From: Microbacterium sp. EST19A
GTDB lineage: Bacteria; Actinomycetota; Actinomycetes; Actinomycetales; Microbacteriaceae
Length of the DNA: 64,000 nucleotides
Direction of reading: 5' to 3'
Assembly: GCF_019969685.1 (NCBI RefSeq)
Contig: NZ_JAHXYZ010000002.1
Coordinates: 1,426,001-1,490,000 of the forward strand
The notes beneath the pieces were generated by a model. It was not told where the DNA came from, did not search any database, and was given only the letters and a program-made list of their open reading frames with translations. This document shows positions 42,841 through 52,624 of the stretch, in pieces; position 1 is the first letter of the stretch, and every line of letters starts with the position of its first letter. Made by a program: the position numbers and the translations under genes.

Positions 42841-44844
42841 TCACTCCCCGTTCGTGGCGGGTGGCGCAGGCGGCGGAGAGACCGGAGGTGCGGGCGGTGC
42901 CACGGGAGGCGCAGGAGGCGGAGCCACCGGCGGCGCGGGAGGTGCAGGCGGAGCCGCCGGAGGCGCAGGCGGAGCCACCGGAGGCGCAGGCGGAGTCACC
43001 GGAGGCGCAGGAGGCGGAGCCACCGGAGGCGCAGGAGGCGGAGTCGTCACCGGCGGCGCGGGCAGCGGCACGGGCGGACCCGACGGCGCCGGGAGATCCG
43101 TGTACGCCGGTGCCCCGTACGCCGGAGGGGCGGGAGGCGTCGGCGGAGCGACCGGAGCGTGCGCGCTCCAGCGGTGGCTGGTGTCGCGCGACGCGGCCTC
43201 GGCGGCCGCGCGGCTGACATCCCCGAGCAGCGCGAGCGCGTCCTCGCGCTCGAGCCCGGACAGGTACCCGGTGATCGGACCCGGCGCAGTGTGCACCTGG
43301 GCACCGGAGACGCGCTGCGCCCGGTCGATGGGCCCCTGCGAGAGCGAGACGCCCTGCAGGCGGGCCAGCGGGAAGACGGCGAGCTTGCGCCACACGACGC
43401 CGCGCCGCAGCAGCAGCCCGAAGTCGGCGACCGAGTAGCCGTGCCGCTTCCACGACAGCGGACGACGCCACCAGGCCCGTCGCGGCATCCGGCGGAACGG
43501 GTCGCCCTCGGTCGGGCCGACGATGCCCTGCTCCCAGAGGAAGGGGATGCTCGCCGCGGGCACGTCCGGGAGGACCAGGCCGAGCACGCGCTCCACATCG
43601 GCGCGCTTGCCGACCGGGAGCACGACGTTGAACTGCTGAGCGCTGCCGGACTGCTGCGCCGCCGCGCTCTTGCCGCTCATGCGGTTGATCTTGATCGTCC
43701 ACCACCCGAACGGACGCCACAGCAGCGACTGCGACACCTCGACGGCGAAGATGCGTCCGGGCGGGAGCGTCTCGGTCACGGTCGTGAGCAGACCGTAGGT
43801 GATGCGCACCCCGTCGGGCGTCGGCGCGATCGAGTAGCGCAGCGACTTGGAGATCTGCGCCCAGGTGATACCGACGACCGCGACGACCATGGGGATTCCC
43901 ATGGCCAGCCCGATGCCGAGCAGCACCACTCCGCCTTCGGTGTCTCCGTCGGCGAGGACGCCGATGATCGTGCTGCCGAGCGCGATCGCGAAGATCACGC
44001 CGAAGAACAGCAGCCAGAGCAGTCCGGAGATCAGCTGCGAGCCGATCAGGCGGCCGGTCGGGATCTTGACGACGCTCTCGGGGGCGACGTCGGCGAGGTC
44101 GACGCCGGTGATGAGGCTGGTGACGCCCTCGTTCACCGATCCGCGCAGCTGCGCGCGTGTCGATGCCGGAGCGCCCGGGTGCGCGGCATCCGCTCCTGCG
44201 ACCGGCTGCTGCGGGCCGAGCGCGGCCTGGCGCGCGGCCCTGGCACCGGAGGCGAGACGCAGGATGTCGGAGCGCACCGACTCGGCGCGTGACGTGGCGA
44301 GGTACTCGAGGTCGACGTTCGCGTCGTTGCCGGCGCCGACGACCTCGAGCTTCGCGAGCCCGATGATCCTCGCGGGGAAGGGACGGGTGAGGTTCACGCC
44401 CTGCACGCGGTCGAGCGGCGCACGCCGGTGCGACCGGAAGACGATGCCCTTGCGCACCTCGACGTGATCGCCGGTGATGCGGAACTGATGGAATCTCCAC
44501 AGGAACCAGAAGATCGCCACGAGCACGACCACGAGGCCCAGCACGCCGAGCAGCACCAGCAGGATCAGGTTGTTGTCGACCACCCAGTCGACCGGGTCGC
44601 CGCCGGTGTAGTCGCCGTAGTGCGCCTCCTCGGGCGTGAAGAGCTCGACGAACCAGGTGATGATCCGATCCCGCATGTTCGCGATCACGATACCCGCGAC
44701 GATAATCAGGACGAGCCCGCCCTTGAACAGCGGCGTGAGCGGATGCATCCGGTGCCATTCGCCGTCGGCGAGGGTCGTCGATGCGTCGCCCACCGGGGCG
44801 GATGCCGGCGCGTTCGGGGCGGCGGGGAACTGCTGCTCGCTCAC
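42841..44844 (-). CDS. Bacterial PH-domain membrane protein (YdbT type) with proline-rich tail
   Basis: A 667-residue membrane protein with repeated bPH2 (DUF304) domains, each joined to paired hydrophobic segments: domain 1 near 115-200 (DHVEVRKGIVFRSHRRAPLD), domain 2 near 330-400 and domain 3 near 490-560 (GLLLRRGVVWRKLAVFP). The C-terminal 100 residues or so are almost only Pro, Ala and Val in APPVAPPPAPP-type repeats. Relatives in Bacillus (YdbS/YdbT) help resistance to some bacteriocins, but the role here is unknown. The GTG at 44844 overlaps the stop of the smaller PH gene as GTGA, so they are coupled and probably act together. Confidence 0.87.
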   Translation of the reverse strand: MSEQQFPAAPNAPASAPVGDASTTLADGEWHRMHPLTPLFKGGLVLIIVAGIVIANMRDRIITWFVELFTPEEAHYGDYTGGDPVDWVVDNNLILLVLLGVLGLVVVLVAIFWFLWRFHQFRITGDHVEVRKGIVFRSHRRAPLDRVQGVNLTRPFPARIIGLAKLEVVGAGNDANVDLEYLATSRAESVRSDILRLASGARAARQAALGPQQPVAGADAAHPGAPASTRAQLRGSVNEGVTSLITGVDLADVAPESVVKIPTGRLIGSQLISGLLWLLFFGVIFAIALGSTIIGVLADGDTEGGVVLLGIGLAMGIPMVVAVVGITWAQISKSLRYSIAPTPDGVRITYGLLTTVTETLPPGRIFAVEVSQSLLWRPFGWWTIKINRMSGKSAAAQQSGSAQQFNVVLPVGKRADVERVLGLVLPDVPAASIPFLWEQGIVGPTEGDPFRRMPRRAWWRRPLSWKRHGYSVADFGLLLRRGVVWRKLAVFPLARLQGVSLSQGPIDRAQRVSGAQVHTAPGPITGYLSGLEREDALALLGDVSRAAAEAASRDTSHRWSAHAPVAPPTPPAPPAYGAPAYTDLPAPSGPPVPLPAPPVTTPPPAPPVAPPPAPPVTPPAPPVAPPAPPAAPPAPPAPPVAPPPAPPVAPPAPPVSPPPAPPATNGE
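42856..43075 (-). repeat. Tandem low-complexity repeat encoding a Pro-rich tail
   Basis: Units of about 21-24 bp built on GGAGGCGCAGGCGGAGCCACC recur with small changes. They lie in frame in the end of the PH-domain gene and encode Pro/Ala/Val repeats. The number of units may vary between strains. Confidence 0.75.
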
Positions 44845-45422
44845 AGGCCGGTCCGGCGGGTCTCGGCCACTTCGATGAGGGTGTCGCGCAGCGCCTCGGA
44901 TGCGGACTGCGTGAGTCCCGGGATCTGCACTCCGGTCGTCGCCGCGGCGGTGACCATCTTCAGCTGCGAGATGCCGAACGCGCGGTCGAGCGGCCCCTGG
45001 GTGATGTCGACGAGCTGCATGCGTCCGTAGGGCACGGCGATCATCCGCTGCCACAGGATGCCCTTGCGGAACACGATGTCGTCGGCGCGGAGCATGTAGC
45101 CGATCGCCTTCGCCTGACGCGGCAGGATGATGAGCGCGATCACCGTGATGAGCAGGATCACACCGGCGGGGATCCACACCCAGTCCTGCTTCAGCAGGAC
45201 GTTGAGCGCGACGGCGACGGCCGCCACGAAGACGATGAAGATCACGTTCTGCACGATCTGCGAGACGACGTACCGCGGAGAGATCTGGTGCCAGGTGCCG
45301 TCGAGCTCCAGACGCGCTTCGTTCCGCGCGGTGCGCAGCTGCGTGTATGTGCCCTGGTCGAGGGCGTCGCGATCAGTGCCCTCCGCCGGGTTCAGGGGCG
45401 CGGTCTCTGGGTTCTGAGTCAT
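44841..45422 (-). CDS. Bacterial PH-domain membrane protein (YdbS type)
   Basis: A 193-residue protein with two membrane segments (about 52-72 and 80-100) and one bPH2 domain after them (AIGYMLRADDIVFRKGILWQ, VPYGRMQLVDITQGPLDR). It is the usual small partner of the longer PH protein encoded next, with which it shares a GTGA overlap. AAGGAT lies upstream of the ATG. Its start lies 50 bp inside the DUF3180 gene. Confidence 0.9.
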   Translation of the reverse strand: MTQNPETAPLNPAEGTDRDALDQGTYTQLRTARNEARLELDGTWHQISPRYVVSQIVQNVIFIVFVAAVAVALNVLLKQDWVWIPAGVILLITVIALIILPRQAKAIGYMLRADDIVFRKGILWQRMIAVPYGRMQLVDITQGPLDRAFGISQLKMVTAAATTGVQIPGLTQSASEALRDTLIEVAETRRTGL

Positions 45423-45855
45423 CAGGATCCTTCGGCAGGGTGCAGAACTGTTCGGCGACGAGCGCGGCGATCACGAGGATGATCGCGCTCCCGATCAGGG
45501 CCAGCATGGCCACAGTCGACCCTACCTGTGGATCGACGGGACGGGACAGGAGGAACACCAGGAGGCCGGCGCCGAGACCGGCCATGATCGCCCCGAGCAG
45601 GCTGGACGCGCGGGCGAGAGTGGCCGCCCGGAGCGCGCGGAAGGGATCGATCCGGATGCCGGAGCGCACGCTGCGGCGCACCGGCCAGGCGACGCCGAGC
45701 GCCGCGGCCGCGATCAGCAGGAGCAGCACCGGCAAGAACAGCGACGGCGTGAACGTCGAGCGTCCGCTCGCGGTGAGCAGATGATCGAGGAGGAATCCGC
45801 CGCCGGCTCCGAGCAGGGCGAGCACGGCCAGGAGTCCGGGCGATGTGCGCCTCAT
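45373..45855 (-). CDS. DUF3180 family membrane protein
   Basis: A 160-residue protein with four likely membrane segments (about 8-28, 38-58, 84-104, 113-133). DUF3180 genes typically follow folK in actinobacteria, as here, where the ATG overlaps the folK stop by four bases. The 3' end overlaps the next gene by 50 bp. Function is unknown. Confidence 0.85.
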   Translation of the reverse strand: MRRTSPGLLAVLALLGAGGGFLLDHLLTASGRSTFTPSLFLPVLLLLIAAAALGVAWPVRRSVRSGIRIDPFRALRAATLARASSLLGAIMAGLGAGLLVFLLSRPVDPQVGSTVAMLALIGSAIILVIAALVAEQFCTLPKDPDDSEPRDRAPEPGGGH

Positions 45856-46391
45856 CCGTCGCCCTCGGCGCGCAGCTCGGCGGCGAGCTCGGCCACCCGG
45901 CCGTGGCCGATCAGCTCGGCCTCGGCGTCGATGTCCAGCCAGGGATCCAGCACGAAGAGGCGCTCGGCGGCCCGCGGGTGCGGGAGCTGCAGACGCGGGT
46001 GATCGGACACGACATCGCCGTAGGCGATCAGATCGAGGTCGAGGGTGCGATCGCCCCAGCGCTCACGACGCTCGCGGCCGTTCTCGTCTTCGATGGCGTG
46101 CAGCATCCCGAGCAGGATCTCGGGCGCGAGTCGCGTCGTGACCAGCGCGACGGCGTTGACGTAGCCGGGCGCGTCGGGATCAGGCCCGTCGACGCGGAGC
46201 GCGACCGTGTCGAACAGCCGGGAGAGGCGCACATCGCTGACCAGGGGCAGCCGGGCGATGCGGTCGGCGGCGGCGCGGACCGTCGCGTGTCGCTCACCGA
46301 GGTTCGCGCCGAGGGCGACGACGGCGACGACCTCCGGCCGACCGGGGCGGCGATCGGGGGTGTCGAGGGGCTGGGCGAGGTTGCGGCTCAT
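45852..46391 (-). CDS. folK: 2-amino-4-hydroxy-6-hydroxymethyldihydropteridine pyrophosphokinase
   Basis: Transfers pyrophosphate from ATP to 6-hydroxymethyl-dihydropterin in folate synthesis. The signature segments are VALGANLGER, the NAVALVTTRLAPEILLGMLH helix region and RWGDRTLDLDLIAYGD, which holds the paired Asp residues that bind magnesium. The ATG overlaps the folB stop (ATGA). Its product feeds FolP, encoded two genes upstream. Confidence 0.94.
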   Translation of the reverse strand: MSRNLAQPLDTPDRRPGRPEVVAVVALGANLGERHATVRAAADRIARLPLVSDVRLSRLFDTVALRVDGPDPDAPGYVNAVALVTTRLAPEILLGMLHAIEDENGRERRERWGDRTLDLDLIAYGDVVSDHPRLQLPHPRAAERLFVLDPWLDIDAEAELIGHGRVAELAAELRAEGDG

Positions 46392-46783
46392 GCGGTGATG
46401 TCCTCCAGGCCGGCGGAATTGCGGGTGCGGTGCACGGTGACGGACACGTCGGCGAAGGTGAGCGGGATCGGGGCGTGCGGCTTGTGCACCGTGACGATGA
46501 CGCCCTGCACGCGCGCATCCTCGAGGGCGACGTCGGCGATCCGCGCCGCGAGCGTCTCGATGAGGTTCACCGGCTCACCCGCGACCACCGCCGCGACCTT
46601 CTCCGCCAGCTCGCCGTAGTGCACGGTGTCGCTCACGTCGTCGGATGCCGCGGCCTGCTCGAGCGCGAGATGGAGGCGGAGATCGATCGTGAACTCCTGG
46701 CCGTCCTGGCGCTCGTGGTCGTAGACGCCGTGGCGCCCGAACACGGTCAGCCCCGTGAGGGCGATCTCGTCGAGGAAGTCCAT
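46388..46783 (-). CDS. folB: Dihydroneopterin aldolase
   Basis: Splits dihydroneopterin to 6-hydroxymethyl-dihydropterin and glycolaldehyde. The 131 residues include LTGLTVFGRHGVYDHER with the catalytic Glu, DTVHYGELAEKV with the conserved Tyr, and VHKPHAPIP with the catalytic Lys. The start at 46783 is set by TACGCT 6 nt upstream, giving folB its own leaderless promoter inside the operon, 31 bp after folP. Confidence 0.93.
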   Translation of the reverse strand: MDFLDEIALTGLTVFGRHGVYDHERQDGQEFTIDLRLHLALEQAAASDDVSDTVHYGELAEKVAAVVAGEPVNLIETLAARIADVALEDARVQGVIVTVHKPHAPIPLTFADVSVTVHRTRNSAGLEDITA

Positions 46784-46789
46784 GTGCCT

Positions 46790-46795
46790 AGCGTA
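46790..46795 (-). promoter_or_regulatory. -10 box of folB (leaderless, internal to the fol operon)
   Basis: TACGCT on the minus strand, 6 nt before the ATG at 46783. Confidence 0.5.
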
Positions 46796-46814
46796 CGGGG
46801 GCCGTCCGGCCGCC

Positions 46815-47624
46815 TCACCCCGTCCAGGCATGGACGACCGCGAGGGCGTCACGGGTCGACGCGACGTCGTGGACGCGCACGGCCCAGACGCCGGCACGCG
46901 CGGCGAGCGCGCTGGTGACCGCGGTGGCCAGGTCACGACGGGACTCCGACACCTCGTCGCCGCCGACGCTGTCGTGCTGCAGCGTCTCGGCGAGGAACCG
47001 CTTGCGGGAGGTTCCGACGAGCACTCGGGGACCGAGGGCCACGATCTCGTCGAGACCGCGCAACACGTCCCAGTTCTGGGCTCCCGCCTTCGCGAAGCCG
47101 ATGCCCGGATCGACGATCAGACGCGACGGTGCGATGCCGGATGCCGCGGCCTCTCCGACGCGCTCCTGGAGCTCTCCCGCGACCTCCCTGGCGACGCGGC
47201 GATATTCGGCGTGCGCGTACATGTCGGCGGAGAACCCGCGCCAGTGCCCGATCGCGAAATCCGCACCGGACTCGGCTACGGCGGCGCGCATGTCGGGGTC
47301 GGCGAGCCCGCCTGAGACGTCGTTCACGATCCGGGCGCCGGCGCGCACGGCCGCGGCGGCGGTGGCTGCGCTGAGCGTGTCGATGCTGACGGGCACACCG
47401 GCCGCGACGAGCTGCTCGATCACCGGGATCACCCTCTGCTGCTCGACCTCGGTGCCGACGCGCTCTGCGCCGGGCCTGGTCGACTCCCCGCCGACGTCGA
47501 GCACGCTCGCGCCTTCGGCGCGCAGCCGCAGCCCATGGGCGACCGCCCGGTCGACCTCGAGGTAGCGCCCGCCGTCGCTGAACGAATCGGGGGTGACGTT
47601 GACGATCCCCCAGATCGCGGTCAT
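46815..47624 (-). CDS. folP: Dihydropteroate synthase
   Basis: Joins 6-hydroxymethyl-dihydropterin pyrophosphate and p-aminobenzoate; it is the sulfonamide target. The 269 residues form a TIM barrel with IVNVTPDSFSDGG at the N terminus, DVGGESTRPGA, the IVNDVSGG strand, DPGIGFAK and the C-terminal RVHDV. The ATG overlaps the folE stop as ATGA. Confidence 0.95.
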   Translation of the reverse strand: MTAIWGIVNVTPDSFSDGGRYLEVDRAVAHGLRLRAEGASVLDVGGESTRPGAERVGTEVEQQRVIPVIEQLVAAGVPVSIDTLSAATAAAAVRAGARIVNDVSGGLADPDMRAAVAESGADFAIGHWRGFSADMYAHAEYRRVAREVAGELQERVGEAAASGIAPSRLIVDPGIGFAKAGAQNWDVLRGLDEIVALGPRVLVGTSRKRFLAETLQHDSVGGDEVSESRRDLATAVTSALAARAGVWAVRVHDVASTRDALAVVHAWTG

Positions 47625-48247
47625 CCCGGCAGTCCTCGCTCGAGACCATGGGGCCCTGAGCTGGTCGAAGGACCGATCAGACTGATGAGCTCTGCCCGAG
47701 CCGCGGCATCCGTGTACTCGCCGCGCGCGGCGATCGTGAGCGTCGACGCCTCGGTCTGCCTCCCGCCGCGCATCGTGACGCAGCCGTGGCTGGCATCGAG
47801 CACCACGAGCACGCCGCGGGTGTCGAGGTGTTCCGCGATGGTGTCGGCGATCTGCTCTCCGAGACGCTCCTGCACCTGCGGACGGGCGGCGAGGATCTCG
47901 ACGACGCGCACGAGAGCGCCGAGGCCCACGACCTGCTCCCCCGGAAGATAGGCGAGGTGGGCGTGGCCGGCGAACGGCAGCAGGTGGTGCTCGCACACCG
48001 AGCGGAACCGGATGTCCCGCAGCAGCACCGCCCCGGACGGGAGGGTGTCGGGTGCGGGTCCTCGCGTCACGCTGATGGTGCGCGCGAGCGGCTCCGCGGC
48101 ATCCGCACCGACACCGGCGAAGAACTCCGCATACAGCTCGGCCATCCGCGCCGGGGTCTGCTTCAGGCCCGGCCGATCGGGGTCTTCGCCGATCGCCTCC
48201 AGCAGCTCACGCGTGAGCCGCTCGATGCGCTGCGAGTCGACCGTCAC
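47621..48247 (-). CDS. folE: GTP cyclohydrolase I
   Basis: Makes dihydroneopterin triphosphate from GTP, the first step of folate synthesis. The zinc-binding CEHHLLPF (Cys and His) and the later SHGCVTMRGG (second Cys) are present. The GTG at 48247 starts 1 bp after the ftsH stop. The usual C terminus at about residue 190 is followed by an extension, GPSTSSGPHGLERGLPG, encoded by a dispersed repeat (47651-47674), and the new stop overlaps the folP start. The active site is not touched, so the enzyme should work. Confidence 0.95.
   Translation of the reverse strand: MTVDSQRIERLTRELLEAIGEDPDRPGLKQTPARMAELYAEFFAGVGADAAEPLARTISVTRGPAPDTLPSGAVLLRDIRFRSVCEHHLLPFAGHAHLAYLPGEQVVGLGALVRVVEILAARPQVQERLGEQIADTIAEHLDTRGVLVVLDASHGCVTMRGGRQTEASTLTIAARGEYTDAAARAELISLIGPSTSSGPHGLERGLPG
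47651..47674. repeat. Short dispersed repeat at the 3' end of folE
   Basis: The core CCCTGAGCTGGTCGAAGG (47654-47671) matches the serS copy at 28511-28528 except for two adjacent bases. It is read in frame as GPSTSSGP and lies about 30 bp before the folE stop. Confidence 0.7.
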
Positions 48248-48248
48248 G

Positions 48249-50249
<2,001 letters not shown>

Positions 50250-50258
50250 GATCCGATC

Positions 50259-50264
50259 AGCGTA
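50259..50264 (-). promoter_or_regulatory. -10 box of ftsH
   Basis: TACGCT on the minus strand, 9 nt before the ATG. The leader would be only a few bases long. Confidence 0.4.
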
Positions 50265-50308
50265 TCGCGCGTGCCCTAGGCACCCGCTGTGCGTTCACCC
50301 ACGGCGTA

Positions 50309-50860
50309 TCAGCTGTAGACGTGCGGTGCGAGCACCGCGACGTCGCGCAGGTTGCGGTACCGCTCGGCGTAGTCGAGGCCGTAGCCGACGACGAAGTCGG
50401 TGGGGATGTCGAAGCCGACGTACTTGCAGTCGATGACGACCTTCGCGGCCTCGGGCTTGCGCAGCAGCGCCAGCACCTCGATCGACTCGGCTCCGCGGGA
50501 CTCGAAGTTCTCGAGCAGCCAGCTGAGGGTCAGGCCGGAGTCGATGATGTCCTCGACGATCAGCACGTGCTTGCCGTTGAGGTCGGTGTCGAGGTCCTTG
50601 CGGATCTGCACGACACCGCTCGACCGGGTGCTCGCGCCGTAGCTCGACACCGCCATCCAGTCCATCGGGGCGTGGAACGGCAGCGCCCGCGCGAAATCGG
50701 CCATCACCATCACCGCCCCCTTGAGCACGCCGACGAGGACGAGGTCCTTGCCTTCGTAGTCGGCGGCGACCTGCGCCGCGAGTTCGTCGAGCTTGGCGAG
50801 GATCTGCTCCTCTGTGACGAGGATCTGGGCAAGGTCGTCCTGGATTTCCGCGGCGCGCAT
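50309..50860 (-). CDS. hpt: Hypoxanthine phosphoribosyltransferase
   Basis: Salvages hypoxanthine and guanine with PRPP. The PRPP loop VLIVEDIIDSGLTL, the VLKGAVMVMADF segment and the C-terminal FVVGYGLDYAERYRNL are all typical. The 183 residues match the family. The TAAAAT box exactly 6 nt upstream sets the start. It lies between ftsH and the oppositely oriented DUF937 gene. Confidence 0.95.
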   Translation of the reverse strand: MRAAEIQDDLAQILVTEEQILAKLDELAAQVAADYEGKDLVLVGVLKGAVMVMADFARALPFHAPMDWMAVSSYGASTRSSGVVQIRKDLDTDLNGKHVLIVEDIIDSGLTLSWLLENFESRGAESIEVLALLRKPEAAKVVIDCKYVGFDIPTDFVVGYGLDYAERYRNLRDVAVLAPHVYS

Positions 50861-50866
50861 GGATTG

Positions 50867-50872
50867 ATTTTA
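50867..50872 (-). promoter_or_regulatory. -10 box of hpt (leaderless)
   Basis: TAAAAT on the minus strand, exactly 6 nt before the ATG at 50860. Confidence 0.6.
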
Positions 50873-50958
50873 GGCGACGCGAACAGGTGCCGGGATCCGG
50901 CTTCCGCACTACTGTGAGCGGTGAGACGGGCGGATGCCCACCGACGGAAGGAATCACC

Positions 50959-51555
50959 ATGGCTCTTGACGACATCCTCAAGCAGGTGCCGGTCGACGAC
51001 ATCGCCGAGAAGCTCGGCGTCTCCCGCGACGAGGCGAAGGTCGCGATCGAGCAGGGCGGTGCGGTGCTGCTGGGCGGCCTCGCCAAGAACGCCGAGACCG
51101 CGGAGGGTTCCGCCGCCATCCAGAAGGCGCTGCAGAAGCACGAGGGCGCCACGGGCGCCTCGAAGGTCGACGATGTGGATCAGGCCGACGGAGGCAAGAT
51201 CGTCGCGCACATCCTCGGCGGGAACGAGAAGGAGGTCACGTCGAAGCTCACCGAGTCGAAGGCGACCCCGGGCATCGACTTCGGCAAGCTCCTGCCGATC
51301 CTCGCGCCGATCGTGATGGGACTCATCGCGAACGCGAACAAGGACAAGAAGGCGGATGCCGGAACGGCGGACTCCGGCGGCGGCATCGGCGACCTCATCG
51401 GCGGTCTGCTCGGCGGCGGCAACAGCGGCTCCGGCGGCAGTGCGGGCGGCGGCGGCATCGGCGATGTGCTGGGCGGACTGCTCGGCGGCGGATCCGGCAG
51501 CGGAGGCGGCGGGATCGGCGACCTCCTGGGCGGCCTCTTCGGCGGCAAGAAGTAG
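50959..51555 (+). CDS. DUF937 family protein with glycine-rich tail
   Basis: A 198-residue protein. Residues 1-120 carry the DUF937 features: LKQVPVDDIAEKLGVSRDEA, then KNAETAEGSAAIQKAL and GGKIVAHILGG. The last 60 residues are Gly-rich repeats of the form GGGIGDLIGGLLGGG. GAAGGA lies upstream of the ATG. No signal peptide is seen and the function is unknown. The gene is transcribed against its neighbours and separates tilS from hpt; its stop lies next to the tilS stop with no gap. Confidence 0.85.
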   Translation: MALDDILKQVPVDDIAEKLGVSRDEAKVAIEQGGAVLLGGLAKNAETAEGSAAIQKALQKHEGATGASKVDDVDQADGGKIVAHILGGNEKEVTSKLTESKATPGIDFGKLLPILAPIVMGLIANANKDKKADAGTADSGGGIGDLIGGLLGGGNSGSGGSAGGGGIGDVLGGLLGGGSGSGGGGIGDLLGGLFGGKK

Positions 51556-52548
51556 TCAGCGACCGGATGCCGTGAAGACGATCTGCCCGCCTCGGCGAAC
51601 GGCCGCGCAGCCGGGCAGATCGATCGGTCCCTGGCCCGCCCAGTCCGTGACGAGTCTCGCCACTTCCAGGGTCTGCGTGCGGGTCAGGCTGACGCCGAAC
51701 TCGCTGTCGACGACGAGGCGGATGATGCGGTTCCGCAGGGCCGCGGGGTTCGCGGCGAGCGCGGCGACGCTGACCGAAATCCCGGCCTCGGCGTGCTCGA
51801 CGATGTCCTCGATCGTCTCGTGGATCATCTCGTCGAACGCCTCGGCGTCCTCGCGGAGCTGGTCGGCCGTGCGTGCGAGCGCTTCGGCGATCCCCGGTCC
51901 GAGCTCCGCCTCGAGCACGGGGAGCACCCGCTCGCGTGCGCGGACGCGGGCGAAACGATCGTCGACATTGTGGGGGTCGTCCCAGGGGTCCAGATCGGAT
52001 GCCGCGCAGAAGGCGCGCGTCGTCTCCCGTCGCACGCCGAGCAGCGGTCGCAGCCAGCGCAGCCCGTCCTCGTCCTCCCGCGACGGCGCCATGCCCTGCA
52101 GGCTGGCTGCCCCCGAGCCGCGGGCGAGGCCGAGCAGCACCGTCTCGGCCTGGTCGTCGAGCGTGTGTCCCAGGAGCACCGCGCGCGCGCCCCTCTCGGC
52201 TGCGGCGTCTCGCAGCACGCGGTAGCGCGCCTCACGCGCCGCCGCCTCGGGGCCGCCTTCGCCGTCGACGTCGACACGCACCACCACGGCTTCGAGACCG
52301 AGTCGGGTGGCGATGCTCGCCGCACGCGCGGCGACCTCCGCCGAGTCGACCTGCAGACGGTGATCGACCGTGACGGACGTCACGGGTATCCCCCGCTTCA
52401 ACGCCTCGAAGGCCGTCGCCGCGGCGAGCGCGAGCGAGTCGGCGCCCCCGGAGAGGGCGACGATCACCGTCGAACCCTCCGGAAAGTCGGAGAGCGCGGT
52501 GCGCACGGCGAGGCGGATCTCTGCGATGACAGGTGAGAGCGACGGCAC
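51556..52548 (-). CDS. tilS: tRNA(Ile)-lysidine synthase
   Basis: Converts the wobble C of the AUA-reading tRNA-Ile to lysidine. The PP-loop SGGADS lies at 33-38 (IVALSGGADSLALA), and HTLDDQAETVLLGLARGSG and the LRPLLGVRR segment follow. The 330-residue length is normal for actinobacteria, which lack the long C-terminal domain. The GTG at 52548 is chosen because TACCGT lies 6 nt upstream; another start six codons earlier is possible. Confidence 0.93.
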   Translation of the reverse strand: MPSLSPVIAEIRLAVRTALSDFPEGSTVIVALSGGADSLALAAATAFEALKRGIPVTSVTVDHRLQVDSAEVAARAASIATRLGLEAVVVRVDVDGEGGPEAAAREARYRVLRDAAAERGARAVLLGHTLDDQAETVLLGLARGSGAASLQGMAPSREDEDGLRWLRPLLGVRRETTRAFCAASDLDPWDDPHNVDDRFARVRARERVLPVLEAELGPGIAEALARTADQLREDAEAFDEMIHETIEDIVEHAEAGISVSVAALAANPAALRNRIIRLVVDSEFGVSLTRTQTLEVARLVTDWAGQGPIDLPGCAAVRRGGQIVFTASGR

Positions 52549-52554
52549 GTCTCC

Positions 52555-52560
52555 ACGGTA
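52555..52560 (-). promoter_or_regulatory. -10 box of tilS (leaderless)
   Basis: TACCGT on the minus strand, 6 nt before the GTG at 52548. Confidence 0.45.
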
Positions 52561-52612
52561 GGACACGCGCCGTGTTCCGCGCGCGTCCGTCGACCCCGAG
52601 CGCCGCGCGGTC

Positions 52613-52618
52613 TATTCT
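52613..52618 (+). promoter_or_regulatory. -10 box of the TMEM175-like gene (leaderless)
   Basis: TATTCT followed by 6 nt and the GTG at 52625. A TCGACC -35-like box lies 17 bp upstream at 52590-52595. Confidence 0.6.
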
Positions 52619-52624
52619 GGCGCC

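Noticed and set aside
42856-43075. CRISPR-like repeat array
   Set aside because: The repeats have no unique spacers of constant length and lie in frame inside a gene, encoding Pro-rich protein.
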